From the NCBI RefSeq assembly GCF_001647285.1, contig NZ_LRML01000001.1, positions 372,001-436,000 of the forward strand: a stretch of DNA of 64,000 bases. Direction: 5' to 3'. The notes below the pieces were generated by a model. It was not told where the DNA came from. It worked only from the letters and a program-made list of their open reading frames with translations, and searched no databases. Below, one piece after another: positions 56,593 through 64,000 of the stretch. The translations under genes and the position numbers were made by a program. Each line of letters opens with the position of its first letter. The stretch's first letter is position 1. The stretch is from Rufibacter roseus. GTDB taxonomy: Bacteria > Bacteroidota > Bacteroidia > Cytophagales > Hymenobacteraceae.

Positions 56593-57133
56593 TTTACAAG
56601 ACTAGCGTTTATATTCAGCCACAGCAGCGGGCTGGTTAACCCTTTTCCGTACGCTTCTCCTAAGATCTTAACAGCCTTGAAAACCAAAGCCTAGTTTTAT
56701 GCGCTTTACCCACCGGCGTTATTGCGTGTTCTCACGGACAACTAAAACCGGACATGCCTTACCCTTTCTTTCCGCTGCCGAGCTGGCGTGGGTTCTGTTG
56801 ATCCAAGGTCTCACAAGACAGTCTTCTCCGTTTCTCTGGCTCTGTGCGCTCACGGCCGCGAGGCCCCGCCCTGTGGATTCGCACTGCCCTTTTCACTAGA
56901 CCTTCGGTCTTGCCGCTGCCGCGGCACTGCTCAAAGCGAGGCGCTCATCCCCACGGCTGGTAACGGTTCCAATCCTGCTGGTTGTGCTGCTCTTGAACTG
57001 TGGCTGTTGCTTTCTACTTCTGTAGTTCCTGGGTAGAGACACTCGCGCTGCGCGCATCAATATTTTATTTGGTAGAAACAAAGGGTAGAGCTCAAATATT
57101 GTAAGGCTTATTTCTCAAAATAGATTTCAAAGA

Positions 57134-57171
57134 CGTTTTCGGGCTGACTTTCAAAAAAAGAGCCTAAAACG
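57134..57171. repeat. P-family palindrome (copy 17)
   Basis: CGTTTTCGGGCTGACTTTC and AAAGAGCCTAAAACG; imperfect. Confidence 0.5.
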
Positions 57172-57281
57172 CAAAGACTTTGCAAGCTTAAAAATGGCTG
57201 TGAGTTTTATTTGCACCGCGGAACCGTCTGCTCAAAAGATCACGTAGCGTCCGGAGGACCTGCGAGCATCTCTGCCCATAA

Positions 57282-57321
57282 ACGTTTTAAGCCTCTTTTC
57301 CCAAAAACAAGCCTAAAACGC
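57282..57321. repeat. P-family palindrome (copy 18)
   Basis: GTTTTAAGCCTCTTTTC and CAAGCCTAAAAC with a CCAAAAA loop; imperfect. Lies 33 bases past the stop of the NAD(P)-binding protein gene. Confidence 0.55.
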
Positions 57322-57353
57322 AAAATCAACAATCAGCAAATAACAATCAACAA

Positions 57354-58016
57354 TTAATGAAGCTGCTGCATCTGCTCAGAGGAGTGGACCAGCACACCGC
57401 CGCCGTCTTGTTTGGCGGCTTCTAGCATGGCTTTGGCAACAGTTTTGGCTTCTATGGCGCGGTAAGGTTTTAGAGGACCCTGCATCAGAAAGCCAAACAC
57501 TTTCGCAAAACCTGCCGCTACCTTTTCGCCTAAGCGAAACTCTTGACGGTCGCCCAGCAGGAGCGAGGGCTGGAAAATATGCACGGCGGTAAAGGGCATG
57601 GCTTTCACGGTCTCCTCCATTTCACCCTTCACACGGTTGTAGAAGATGCGTGACTGGGCATCGGCACCCAAGGCAGACACTACCAGAAACTGCGTGGCAA
57701 AATGAGAGGCGGTTAGCTTGGCCAGCTTCATGACATAGGTGTAATCTACTTTGTAGAAGTTTTCTTTGGAACCGGCTTTTTTGATGGTGGTACCCAGGCA
57801 GCAAAACACATCGTCGGCTACCAGGCTGTGGCGGTGCTTCTCCAGGTGGTCAAAGTCTACTATCAGTTGCTGCAGTTTGGGGTGCTGTACTGGCAATGGT
57901 GAACGGCCCATGGCAATTACTCTGCTGTACCTGGGGCTTTGCAGCAGCAACTGGAGGCAATGGCTGCCTACCAGCCCGCTGGCACCGGCAATAAGCGCAA
58001 CTTTAGCAGAGACCAT
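57354..58016 (-). CDS. NAD(P)-binding oxidoreductase, HTATIP2-like
   Basis: 220 residues, Rossmann fold. The NAD(P)-binding loop is GASGLVGSHC (about 11-20); the atypical short-chain-dehydrogenase pattern follows without a strong YxxxK. Similar to the HTATIP2/TIP30-like family of unknown substrate. Starts 19 bases after the DUF5916 stop, so the two genes are probably in one operon. Confidence 0.82.
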   Translation of the reverse strand: MVSAKVALIAGASGLVGSHCLQLLLQSPRYSRVIAMGRSPLPVQHPKLQQLIVDFDHLEKHRHSLVADDVFCCLGTTIKKAGSKENFYKVDYTYVMKLAKLTASHFATQFLVVSALGADAQSRIFYNRVKGEMEETVKAMPFTAVHIFQPSLLLGDRQEFRLGEKVAAGFAKVFGFLMQGPLKPYRAIEAKTVAKAMLEAAKQDGGGVLVHSSEQMQQLH

Positions 58017-58035
58017 GGTTCTGGGGTGTGGTTCG

Positions 58036-60534
58036 TTAAGACTTTAACACTTTTCTGATTTCCTGGTAATCTAAATAATATAAAACCTTAACGGAGAAAC
58101 TGTTCAATTGTTTGGCTTGTAGCGTGTTGCCTAAATTAAGGAAATAATTGGTGCGTTCAGGTATAAGGCTGTCATAGATAGCATTTTTCCACACTACGCT
58201 CAACTCGCTGCCGGGCGCGAAACGCCAGCTGTACACCAAGTCAATATTAAAGGCATTGAAGTTGCGGTTAGCGGCCCAGGAGGAGGCAGGGGTGTACTCC
58301 AGCGGACTTAAATTGCCGTCAGACAGAAGTTGGTAATACTCAAGGAACCGAGCATCGGACCAGTAGTGGCGCATGTTCAGGTTGAGCACCGTGCGGGCAT
58401 TGAAAATATAGGTGCCCGTAAGTGTATTGTTGACGGTATGTACAGTGCGGTTGCCGAAGAAAATGCTGTCTTGCCGCCCGGTGCCCGCATACCCAAAGGA
58501 GCGTAAATTTTGGCTGTAGTTGACACCGTACACCACTTGCATATTGTCGTTTACGCGCAGTCGGGGGCTCAAGCCCACCCAGTAATCGGTTTGGTCATAT
58601 TCGGGGGAACGGTAAAAGCCACCGTTCAAGTCAACGGCAAACTTCTTACGGTAATCGGTGGAGATGTAGCCGTTTACCTCGCCGCCAGCCGGTGCCCTGA
58701 ATTTGCGGTTAGGCACCCCGTCTGCGTAGGAGCGGGGCTCAAAATAATCGTAATTATTCGTAGGCAGCCAAACGAGCGAGTAGCCGAAGGAAAGAAATTT
58801 CTTGGTGGTGGCGTTGGTCTGCAGGTAATACACCACTCGGCTGAAAGAAAATGGTTTGTAGAGCATTCGGTGCTCCACACCAATTGAGTTATAAAGGCTG
58901 TTCAGCTTCCAGAAAGGTTTATAGATGTTGTACCTGAGGCTTACTTCGTTCTCCATAACGTTGTTATTGGAGAGGTAGCCCAGATCATTGATGTCATAGG
59001 TGTGCGTTTCGGTGCTGTGATTCAGCCTGAACTGAAAATTACCGCTGGTTTTGCCGAAGCTGGCGTAATAGGCATGGCCCAACTCTACTTTGTCTTCTCC
59101 TTCGGGTACTTCGTTTTTGTGGTAGCGTTGGCTCAGGTTGCCGGTCAGGTTGAGCGTGTAGGAGTTCTTTTTATTAGTGAGTTTGGTCATGAAACCTGTC
59201 ACATTGGCATTGTAAAAACCGCGGCTCCGGGTCACATTGGTGTTGGTAAGCGTTACGTACGAGCTGTTGGGCAAGCTCTGGTCCAGCACCAGCACATTGT
59301 AATTGGTGGCGGGGTCGGTGAGGATTTCGAACTCCTCATTGGTGGTGCCGCTACGGAGAGTGGCGAAGGTGTTTCGGGTAACAGCGTTAAAAACCCCAAT
59401 GCCCAAGCCTTGATTTGTTCTGCCTGAAACTTTAGTGGCATTGATGAGGCTGGTTCTTTCCGGATTTTCCACCACTACGGCACCCTCGCCGTAGCGAGAC
59501 CTGTCATATTCTAAATTGTAATAGTTGATGGGCTGAGCACCAATGCGGCGGGAGTAGAAAAGTCCTGCTTTGTTGAAGAGCTCGGTTCCTTCTGTGAAAA
59601 ATTGCCGGTTTTCGTCAAAACGCACTTCAAACGGAGAAAGGTTGAGCACCTGCGCGTCTGACTGGGTTTGTCCGAAATCCGGTACCAAGGTCATGTCTAA
59701 GGTAAACGCGTCGTTGATGCCGTACTTAATGTCCATGCCGCCGTTGAGAGTGGTGGTGAGGTTTTTCTTACCTTCCTGGTTGTGCGGGAAGTGGTCGGCG
59801 TAGGCCGATAGGTAAGGCATGAGCGACAGCCGTAGCGGCGCTTTCAAACCAGTTATTCCTTCGGCTATGCCGAATTGATTGATCCAACCCTGTAAGGCGG
59901 GGTCTACAAAGTTCCAGAACGAAGCCTCGCGGTAGCGGCGGGTGGAGCGCCAGAAATTGATGCCCCACTTCTGCACGTCCTGCTTCGGGAAACGGATGGC
60001 CGAATACGGTATTTTGAATTCTACTGACCAACCTTGGTCATGCCGCGCCACCACGCTTTCCCAGACCGCGTTCCAGGCAAAGTCTTCGCCGTTGCTCGTT
60101 GACTTGAAATCGGTTTGCACCCCAGCGGCGGAAACTTCAAAACCAAAGGCGTTTTGCTTATCAAAATAGGTATCAAAGTACACCCCAAACATATCAGTGT
60201 TAACCTGGCCTCCATCGCGCTGGCTTAGCTGGGTGAGCACAGAGTCTGGCGCGGTGTCATACAGCATGGCGCCTACGTACACGGCTTCATCGTCATACAG
60301 CAAACGCACTTCGGTACGCTGCCGTGAAGGTGCTCCACTCATGGGTTCGGTTTGAATAAAGTCAGTGGCCGGCGTGGCCTGTTGCCAAACCTGTTCGGTG
60401 GGCAAACCATCTAACTTAGGCGGGGTTGCGGTTCTGACGGCAATTACCGTTTTCTTTGGTGCGGTGGCACCTTGCTGCGCAAAAGAGGTGCTAAGGCTGC
60501 CTAACAAGAAGGCAACAAGCAAAAGGTGTTTCAT
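58036..60534 (-). CDS. DUF5916 domain-containing protein
   Basis: 832 residues. Signal peptide ending SFAQ, a CBM9-like N-terminal domain (about 30-240; VRTATPPKLDGLPTEQVWQQ) and a large C-terminal DUF5916 part read as a beta-barrel of aromatic strands (YLDYQEIRKVL end). Members are outer-membrane proteins found across Bacteroidota, with no assigned function. Precedes the NAD(P)-binding protein gene. Confidence 0.88.
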   Translation of the reverse strand: MKHLLLVAFLLGSLSTSFAQQGATAPKKTVIAVRTATPPKLDGLPTEQVWQQATPATDFIQTEPMSGAPSRQRTEVRLLYDDEAVYVGAMLYDTAPDSVLTQLSQRDGGQVNTDMFGVYFDTYFDKQNAFGFEVSAAGVQTDFKSTSNGEDFAWNAVWESVVARHDQGWSVEFKIPYSAIRFPKQDVQKWGINFWRSTRRYREASFWNFVDPALQGWINQFGIAEGITGLKAPLRLSLMPYLSAYADHFPHNQEGKKNLTTTLNGGMDIKYGINDAFTLDMTLVPDFGQTQSDAQVLNLSPFEVRFDENRQFFTEGTELFNKAGLFYSRRIGAQPINYYNLEYDRSRYGEGAVVVENPERTSLINATKVSGRTNQGLGIGVFNAVTRNTFATLRSGTTNEEFEILTDPATNYNVLVLDQSLPNSSYVTLTNTNVTRSRGFYNANVTGFMTKLTNKKNSYTLNLTGNLSQRYHKNEVPEGEDKVELGHAYYASFGKTSGNFQFRLNHSTETHTYDINDLGYLSNNNVMENEVSLRYNIYKPFWKLNSLYNSIGVEHRMLYKPFSFSRVVYYLQTNATTKKFLSFGYSLVWLPTNNYDYFEPRSYADGVPNRKFRAPAGGEVNGYISTDYRKKFAVDLNGGFYRSPEYDQTDYWVGLSPRLRVNDNMQVVYGVNYSQNLRSFGYAGTGRQDSIFFGNRTVHTVNNTLTGTYIFNARTVLNLNMRHYWSDARFLEYYQLLSDGNLSPLEYTPASSWAANRNFNAFNIDLVYSWRFAPGSELSVVWKNAIYDSLIPERTNYFLNLGNTLQAKQLNSFSVKVLYYLDYQEIRKVLKS

Positions 60535-60567
60535 AAAAGGGGTGAGCCGCTTTGTAATTGGCTAAAA

Positions 60568-61407
60568 TCAGGAAGCAGGGATAAGTTGAATTCCCTCTGG
60601 CTGCAGCTGCACCACCCCTTGCTTGTACAAAGCCCCAATGGCTTTTTTGAAGGTTTTCTTGCTCATGCCCAAGGTCTGGTAAATTTTCTCTGGCTCGCTT
60701 TTGTCAGTGAGCGGGAGAAAACCGTTTTTGTCAGCTTTCAGGCGTTGCAGAATGGTGTCGGCGGCGTGTTCTATTTCGCCGTAGCCCTGCTTTTGCAGGC
60801 TTACGTCCAGCTTGTCGTCTTCGCGTACTTTCTTCACGAAGCCTTGGGTAAACTCACCCGGCTGCAGCGGCCTGAAGACCTCGTTGCGGTACAGCATTCC
60901 CAAATAACTGTTGTTCACAATCACTTGGTAGCCCAGTGCCTTCTCCGGACCAATTAGCAGATTCACTTTATCGCCTTCTTGCAGTTTAATAGGCTCGTAG
61001 CTCAAGAACGGCGCCAGTTTGGTAGAGCCTACAATGCGGTCTGAGTTTTCGTCTAAGTAGAGGTATACCAGCGCCCATTGGCCAGTATGCAGGTCTTCGT
61101 GCTGATTAGACAGGGGCACCAGCAAATCTTTCTCCAGGCCCCAGTCCATAAACGCCCCGAAGTTGGTGACATCTTTCACTTGTAGGCAGGCAAACTGGTC
61201 TACCTTGGCCTTGGGTTCCAGGGTGGTGGCAATGATCCGGTCTTCCGAATCGCGGTATACAAACACACTGATCATGTCGCCAATGGCGGTACCTTCCGGA
61301 ACATACTTGCGGGGCAGCAGAATATCTCCGTCGTCAGAGCCCAAATATAGGCCGTGTTCCACATCGCGGAGAACTTCCAGATAGTTATAATCGCCAAGGT
61401 TGAGCAT
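60568..61407 (-). CDS. CvfB-family S1 RNA-binding protein
   Basis: 279 residues. Several S1-like beta-barrel domains (MLNLGDYNYLEVLRDVEHGL ... LLPRKYVPEGTAIGDMISVF; VTNFGAFMDWGLEKDLLVPL) and a C-terminal winged-helix region. CvfB-type proteins bind RNA and affect virulence or translation in Firmicutes; the role here is inferred from fold only. A TACCTTTG -7 element lies at 61442-61435 on the minus strand. Confidence 0.85.
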   Translation of the reverse strand: MLNLGDYNYLEVLRDVEHGLYLGSDDGDILLPRKYVPEGTAIGDMISVFVYRDSEDRIIATTLEPKAKVDQFACLQVKDVTNFGAFMDWGLEKDLLVPLSNQHEDLHTGQWALVYLYLDENSDRIVGSTKLAPFLSYEPIKLQEGDKVNLLIGPEKALGYQVIVNNSYLGMLYRNEVFRPLQPGEFTQGFVKKVREDDKLDVSLQKQGYGEIEHAADTILQRLKADKNGFLPLTDKSEPEKIYQTLGMSKKTFKKAIGALYKQGVVQLQPEGIQLIPAS

Positions 61408-61434
61408 AAGGTGCAGCGTTTGTGTATTCTACGG

Positions 61435-61442
61435 CAAAGGTA
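61435..61442 (-). promoter_or_regulatory. -7 element of the CvfB-like gene
   Basis: TACCTTTG on the minus strand fits TAnnTTTG exactly, 28 bases before the ATG at 61407. No -33 TTTG. Confidence 0.45.
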
Positions 61443-61462
61443 GAAAATCTATACGGCACCTT

Positions 61463-61484
61463 GATTAATGAGCAATGATTAATG
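61463..61484. repeat. AT-rich N-family repeat
   Basis: GATTAATGAGCAATGATTAATG resembles one arm of the metH-metF repeat. It abuts P copy 19. Confidence 0.5.
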
Positions 61485-61519
61485 TTTTGGAGCTGTTTTT
61501 AGGAAAAGAGGCCGAAAAT
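61484..61519. repeat. P-family palindrome (copy 19)
   Basis: GTTTTGGAGCTGTTTTT and AAAAGAGGCCGAAAAT; imperfect. Confidence 0.5.
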
Positions 61520-61719
61520 AGGTTTGATTTGAACGGTTGGCTCTGTTGAGGTACGCCCGGAACGGATTTTCTGCAGGTTCATTGGGAGTTGGAGGTCAGC
61601 AGACTCAAAGCAGCGGAATACTATAGTTTATTATAGTTTTATACAGGGTTTCCTGCAAGTTTTTCAAAACTAGAATATGAATTAAGCAATGGGGTTTGCT
61701 AAAATGGCCGAAAGGAAAT

Positions 61720-61789
61720 TGCTGTTTGAAGTCTTCCGCAGGAGGACTGCAAACTTAAAATGAAGCAGCAGGAACTCCGTTCCGAACCA
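61720..61789 (+). repeat. R-family repeat (copy 1), left flank of the RAYT
   Basis: GCTGTTTGAAGTCTTCCGC, AACTTAAAATGAAGCAGCA and GGAACTCCGTTCC. The reverse of 62443-62517 aligns in the same order, so the transposase is flanked by inverted copies. Confidence 0.65.
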
Positions 61790-61832
61790 AAAGGAAGAAC
61801 AGTATTTCTGCGAAGCAGCTAGCATCACTCCT

Positions 61833-61867
61833 GTTTCCGGCCTGTTTCCCAAAAACAGACCGGAAAC
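61833..61867. repeat. P-family palindrome (copy 20), next to the RAYT
   Basis: GTTTCCGGCCTGTTT pairs with AAACAGACCGGAAAC, one mismatch. Just upstream of the transposase ATG at 61896. Confidence 0.75.
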
Positions 61868-61895
61868 TGAAGAAAAATTTTCCGTATTAATTTCT

Positions 61896-62444
61896 ATGCA
61901 GGCGGGCTATCAAATACGAAACCAGCAGGAAATTCATTTCCTGACTTTTGCCGTGGTGGAGTGGGTAGATGTGTTCACGCGGAGGGAGTATGCTGAGGTG
62001 GTGGTGGAAAGTCTGCGGTTCTGCCAAAAAGAAAAAGGACTGTTGCTGTATGGCTGGTGCCTAATGTCTAATCATCTGCACCTGATTGCCGCTGCCCAGG
62101 AAGGATTCGCCTTGTCTGACATTCTGCGCGATTTTAAGAAATTCACGTCTTCTTCAATCATTAAAGCCATCGAAAACAACCCGCAGGAGAGCCGCAGAAA
62201 TTGGATGCTCTGGATTTTCAGGTCGGCCGGGAAGAAGAATGGCAAGAATACACAGTATCAGTTTTGGCGGCAAGACAATCATCCCATTGAGCTGCTCTCA
62301 AATAAGTTCAAGGAAGAAAAGCTGCAATACATGCACCAGAATCCGGTAGTGGCCGGTTTGGTAGCGGAGCCAGAGCATTACTTGTACTCCAGCGCGCTAG
62401 ATTATGCCGGCGGAGAAGGTATGTTGCCGGTGTCTTTGCTGTAG
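61896..62444 (+). CDS. REP-associated tyrosine transposase (RAYT)
   Basis: 182 residues, IS200-like Y1 family. The HUH motif is H60-L-H62 (SNHLHLI) and the catalytic tyrosine is Y145 in KLQYMHQNPVVAGLV, both intact. RAYTs differ from IS200 transposases by acting on REP hairpins and are mostly not self-mobile. This copy is flanked by R repeats in inverted orientation and preceded by a P palindrome. It carries no passenger gene. Confidence 0.9.
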   Translation: MQAGYQIRNQQEIHFLTFAVVEWVDVFTRREYAEVVVESLRFCQKEKGLLLYGWCLMSNHLHLIAAAQEGFALSDILRDFKKFTSSSIIKAIENNPQESRRNWMLWIFRSAGKKNGKNTQYQFWRQDNHPIELLSNKFKEEKLQYMHQNPVVAGLVAEPEHYLYSSALDYAGGEGMLPVSLL

Positions 62445-62517
62445 CCGGCAGGAAGTCGAAGACTTCCATTTCTATTTTAAGTTTGGAGTCACCCTTCGGA
62501 AGACTCCAAACAGCGGG
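62443..62517 (-). repeat. R-family repeat (copy 2), right flank of the RAYT
   Basis: Two hairpins: GGAAGTC-GAA-GACTTCC (62451-62467) and TTTGGAGTC...GACTCCAAA (62482-62510). The minus strand reads CTCCCGCTGTTTGGAGTCTT, the header of R. Confidence 0.7.
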
Positions 62518-62536
62518 AGAATGGTGAAATTTATTG

Positions 62537-63103
62537 TTATTCAAGCATAGGAAAAGAGCCTTGGTCTACAAACTTCAACTTACCATCTTCATAACGATAT
62601 ACCCAAACAATTCTTCCTATTACAACTGGTGGCATTGGTGGAGTATTTTTATTTTTCAGCAAGCTTTGTTTTAAAGGATAATTAATTGAATCATTTTTAG
62701 CTTCTGCAAAACATTGAAACTGCTTCGACTTCCCCGTTTCCACTTTGAAAAAAGGCTCTAGAATTTCGCCAAAAACAAAAACGTTTGAATTATTTGAATT
62801 AAAATACCCTAGCGGCTTATCTTTCTTATTGCTTAGATAAGTACCAAAAGTGCTTTTCTCGAATAAAGCGAAACTCACTTCATACTGATTTCCCTCCCTA
62901 TTAATCTTAATAAGGTACACAGTTTTAACTGGCACAAAAGTACCTTGTTGTGCTACCATTTGAATACTGTCAACAATATTAATTAATTGCTCATTTTTAA
63001 TTGAAAGTTTATTTATTAGATTGCTAGATTGGGTTCCACACTTCAAAGCCGTCAATCCAAAAGGTAGGAAAACGAATAATAAAAACTTAATTTTTAATTT
63101 CAT
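62537..63103 (-). CDS. AT-rich hypothetical protein among repeats
   Basis: 188 residues. Signal or lipobox-like start (FLLFVFLPFGLTALKCGTQ), then a beta-rich region with many asparagines, lysines and isoleucines, and no recognised domain. Codon usage is distinctly AT-richer than the flanking genes. It lies between R copies 2 and 3, which suggests recent acquisition or loose selection. Confidence 0.55.
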   Translation of the reverse strand: MKLKIKFLLFVFLPFGLTALKCGTQSSNLINKLSIKNEQLINIVDSIQMVAQQGTFVPVKTVYLIKINREGNQYEVSFALFEKSTFGTYLSNKKDKPLGYFNSNNSNVFVFGEILEPFFKVETGKSKQFQCFAEAKNDSINYPLKQSLLKNKNTPPMPPVVIGRIVWVYRYEDGKLKFVDQGSFPMLE

Positions 63104-63155
63104 AAAGTGATTCTATTTTAAAGTTGGTTTGTGGTTATAGGTGTAAATTATAACC

Positions 63156-63262
63156 CCCGCTGTTTGAAGTCTACCAAAAGGTAACCCAAACTCCCCATAA
63201 ACCAACCCGCACTCTATTCCGGCCAAACCACAACAACGCCAGCTATACAACCCAAACCTGTT
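63156..63262 (+). repeat. R-family repeat (copy 3)
   Basis: CCCGCTGTTTGAAGTCTACC, CTCCCCATAAACCAACC, GCACTCTATTCCGGCC, CAACAACGCCAGCTATACAA. First unit of a tandem duplication with copy 4. Confidence 0.6.
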
Positions 63263-63277
63263 TTAGCCCTACTTTCC
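63257..63277. repeat. Half P palindrome (copy 21)
   Basis: CCTGTTTTAGCCCTACTTTCC is only the left arm; the next unit begins directly after it, so the right arm is missing. Confidence 0.55.
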
Positions 63278-63279
63278 CC

Positions 63280-63382
63280 CCCGCTGTTTGGAGTCTTCCA
63301 AAGGGCGACTCCAAACTAATAGTGAATCAGCAGGAACTCCGTTCCGGCCAATCCGCAACAACGCCAGCTACACAACCAAAAC
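63280..63382 (+). repeat. R-family repeat (copy 4)
   Basis: CCGCTGTTTGGAGTCTTCC, ACTCCAAACTAATAGTGAAT, CAGCAGGAACTCCGTTCCGG, CAACAACGCCAGCTACACAA. Matches copy 3 over most of its length. Confidence 0.65.
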
Positions 63383-63419
63383 CGTTTTAGCCCTCTTTTC
63401 GCAAAAAAGCTCTAAAACG
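63383..63419. repeat. P-family palindrome (copy 22)
   Basis: CGTTTTAGCCCTCTTTTC and AAAAAAGCTCTAAAACG; imperfect. Ends 4 bases before the stop of the PorP/SprF-type gene. Confidence 0.65.
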
Positions 63420-63423
63420 CCTC

Positions 63424-64000
63424 CTACCAATACTGAGATTTAGAGAACACGCCTTGCTTGTTAAACAGGGTGAGTCCCAGCATGATTTCATGGCTTCCGG
63501 TGCTTACGGTGTTTAGGGCGGAGGTAGTGAGGTCGTAGGCGTAGCCGAGGTGCATCTTGTTTTTCCAGTGGAAGCCTGCTGATGCGGTGACTGCGTCATT
63601 GTGTCGGTATGAGCCACCTAGCCACAGGAACTGGCGCAGGTACAGTTTAGCATTTACATCAAAAGACAAGGCCGTAGGGTCAGCGTATTTCACCACTACC
63701 GATGGAATAAAGTTGACATCTCTGGAGATAATGATACGGTAACCAGCGTGCCCATAAAAGTGGCGCTGCTGCTGGGCAGGTACCTCTGGGTCAGAGGTGC
63801 GGAAGGTATAGGGAGCCGGCAACACTTGCGCAAAAGAAACGCCCGCAAAAAAACGGGTGTCATAGGCCACCAAACCCACCGATAGGTTAGGCCTAATGCG
63901 GTGGTAACTTTCTTCGTTCACCACAGGGTCACTTGGGTCTATGAAACTGATCTGGTCGCGGTTGAGACCGTATTGGGTAATGCCGGCCGCTACGCCAGCG
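63424..64000 (-). CDS. PorP/SprF-type type IX secretion membrane protein, C-terminal part
   Basis: The frame stays open through the right edge of the window. Reading in, it runs AGVAAGITQYGLNRDQISFI, then the barrel region with RPNLSVGLVAYDTRFFAGVS, VVVKYADPTALSFDVNAKLY, FLWLGGSYRHNDAVTASAGF and MLGLTLFNKQ, the typical PorP/SprF C-terminus. These proteins anchor gliding and type IX secretion parts in the outer membrane. The 5' end lies outside the window. The GTG at 63924 is not the start. Confidence 0.88.
   Translation of the reverse strand, partial: AGVAAGITQYGLNRDQISFIDPSDPVVNEESYHRIRPNLSVGLVAYDTRFFAGVSFAQVLPAPYTFRTSDPEVPAQQQRHFYGHAGYRIIISRDVNFIPSVVVKYADPTALSFDVNAKLYLRQFLWLGGSYRHNDAVTASAGFHWKNKMHLGYAYDLTTSALNTVSTGSHEIMLGLTLFNKQGVFSKSQYW

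Larger units (their letters stand above)
56449..57353. other. 905-bp gene-free stretch with repeat debris
   Basis: No gene is supported. It contains an inverted fragment of the 265-bp element (56555-56592), a GC-rich segment (56700-57060) with several short open frames on both strands that look non-coding, and P copies 17 and 18. It resembles decayed dispersed repeats. Confidence 0.5.
61520..61895. other. RAYT upstream region with R and P repeats
   Basis: No gene. R copy 1 is at 61720-61789 and P copy 20 at 61833-61867, 29 bases before the transposase start. A degenerate R-like header with CAAAGCAGCGGAAT lies at about 61555-61620. Confidence 0.6.

Noticed and set aside
56699-57036. Overlapping short ORFs on both strands
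   Set aside because: Composition is repeat-like and Cys/Arg-rich in several frames at once; no start context or domain.
2552-63419. P palindromes as a CRISPR array or tRNA remnants
   Set aside because: Copies are isolated single units spread over the window, not arrays with spacers, and show no tRNA features.

Overview
The window comes from a member of the Bacteroidota, most likely a Cytophagales/Hymenobacteraceae-type genome (Rufibacter, Hymenobacter and Pontibacter are the kind of genus meant; the sequence alone does not settle it). The evidence is a SusC/SusD pair with an ECF sigma/FecR switch, a TonB receptor paired with a DUF4249 lipoprotein, a PorP/SprF-type type IX secretion protein at the right edge, -7 elements of the TAnnTTTG type, few Shine-Dalgarno sequences, and many Bacteroidota-only families (DUF5916, DUF6528, DUF4249).

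Layout. 0-3.4 kb: a peroxide-defence cluster (oxyR divergent from dps, ahpC, ahpD) with a candidate OxyR site between oxyR and dps. 4.1-9 kb: a housekeeping block on the minus strand (pheT, a coiled-coil protein, a candidate 6S RNA, zapA, rny). 9-23.7 kb: mixed chromosomal genes (DUF1684, radC, metallophosphoesterase, lipoproteins, cysteine synthase, TauE/SafE exporter, adenine deaminase, cmk, ispH, DUF502, a GH20 hexosaminidase). 23.8-25.7 kb: a kaiC-kaiB pair without kaiA. 26-32 kb: small conserved proteins, an alpha/beta hydrolase, a PQQ-type sugar dehydrogenase and a three-gene protein-tagging operon (retropepsin-like protease, RimK ligase, aspartoacylase-type hydrolase). 32.9-36.2 kb: TonB receptor plus DUF4249. 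36.6-41.6 kb: metH-metF behind a SAM-I riboswitch with a near-consensus promoter. 41.9-54.7 kb: an ECF/FecR/SusC/SusD locus carrying two DUF6528 genes, a discoidin-domain lipoprotein and an alkaline phosphatase, facing a PhoD phosphatase; it looks like a nutrient-uptake locus for a phosphorylated substrate. 55-64 kb: an outer-membrane protein, a methyltransferase, a NAD(P)-binding protein, DUF5916, a CvfB-like RNA-binding protein, a REP-associated tyrosine transposase (RAYT) and the PorP/SprF fragment.

The most striking feature not explained by genes is the intergenic repeat system. About 20 imperfect palindromes of 35-55 bp with arms resembling TTTTAGGSCTGTTTTT sit between genes across the window. 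A second hairpin repeat (here called R) clusters around the RAYT gene, flanks it in inverted orientation, and in three places lies directly upstream of a palindrome as an R-P composite. Further repeat families are a 168-bp element with 25-bp perfect terminal inverted repeats, a 265-bp element with about 36-bp inverted ends, GACTC-rich repeats and AT-rich ATTAATCATT repeats. All families were found by reading; copy numbers outside the window are unknown.
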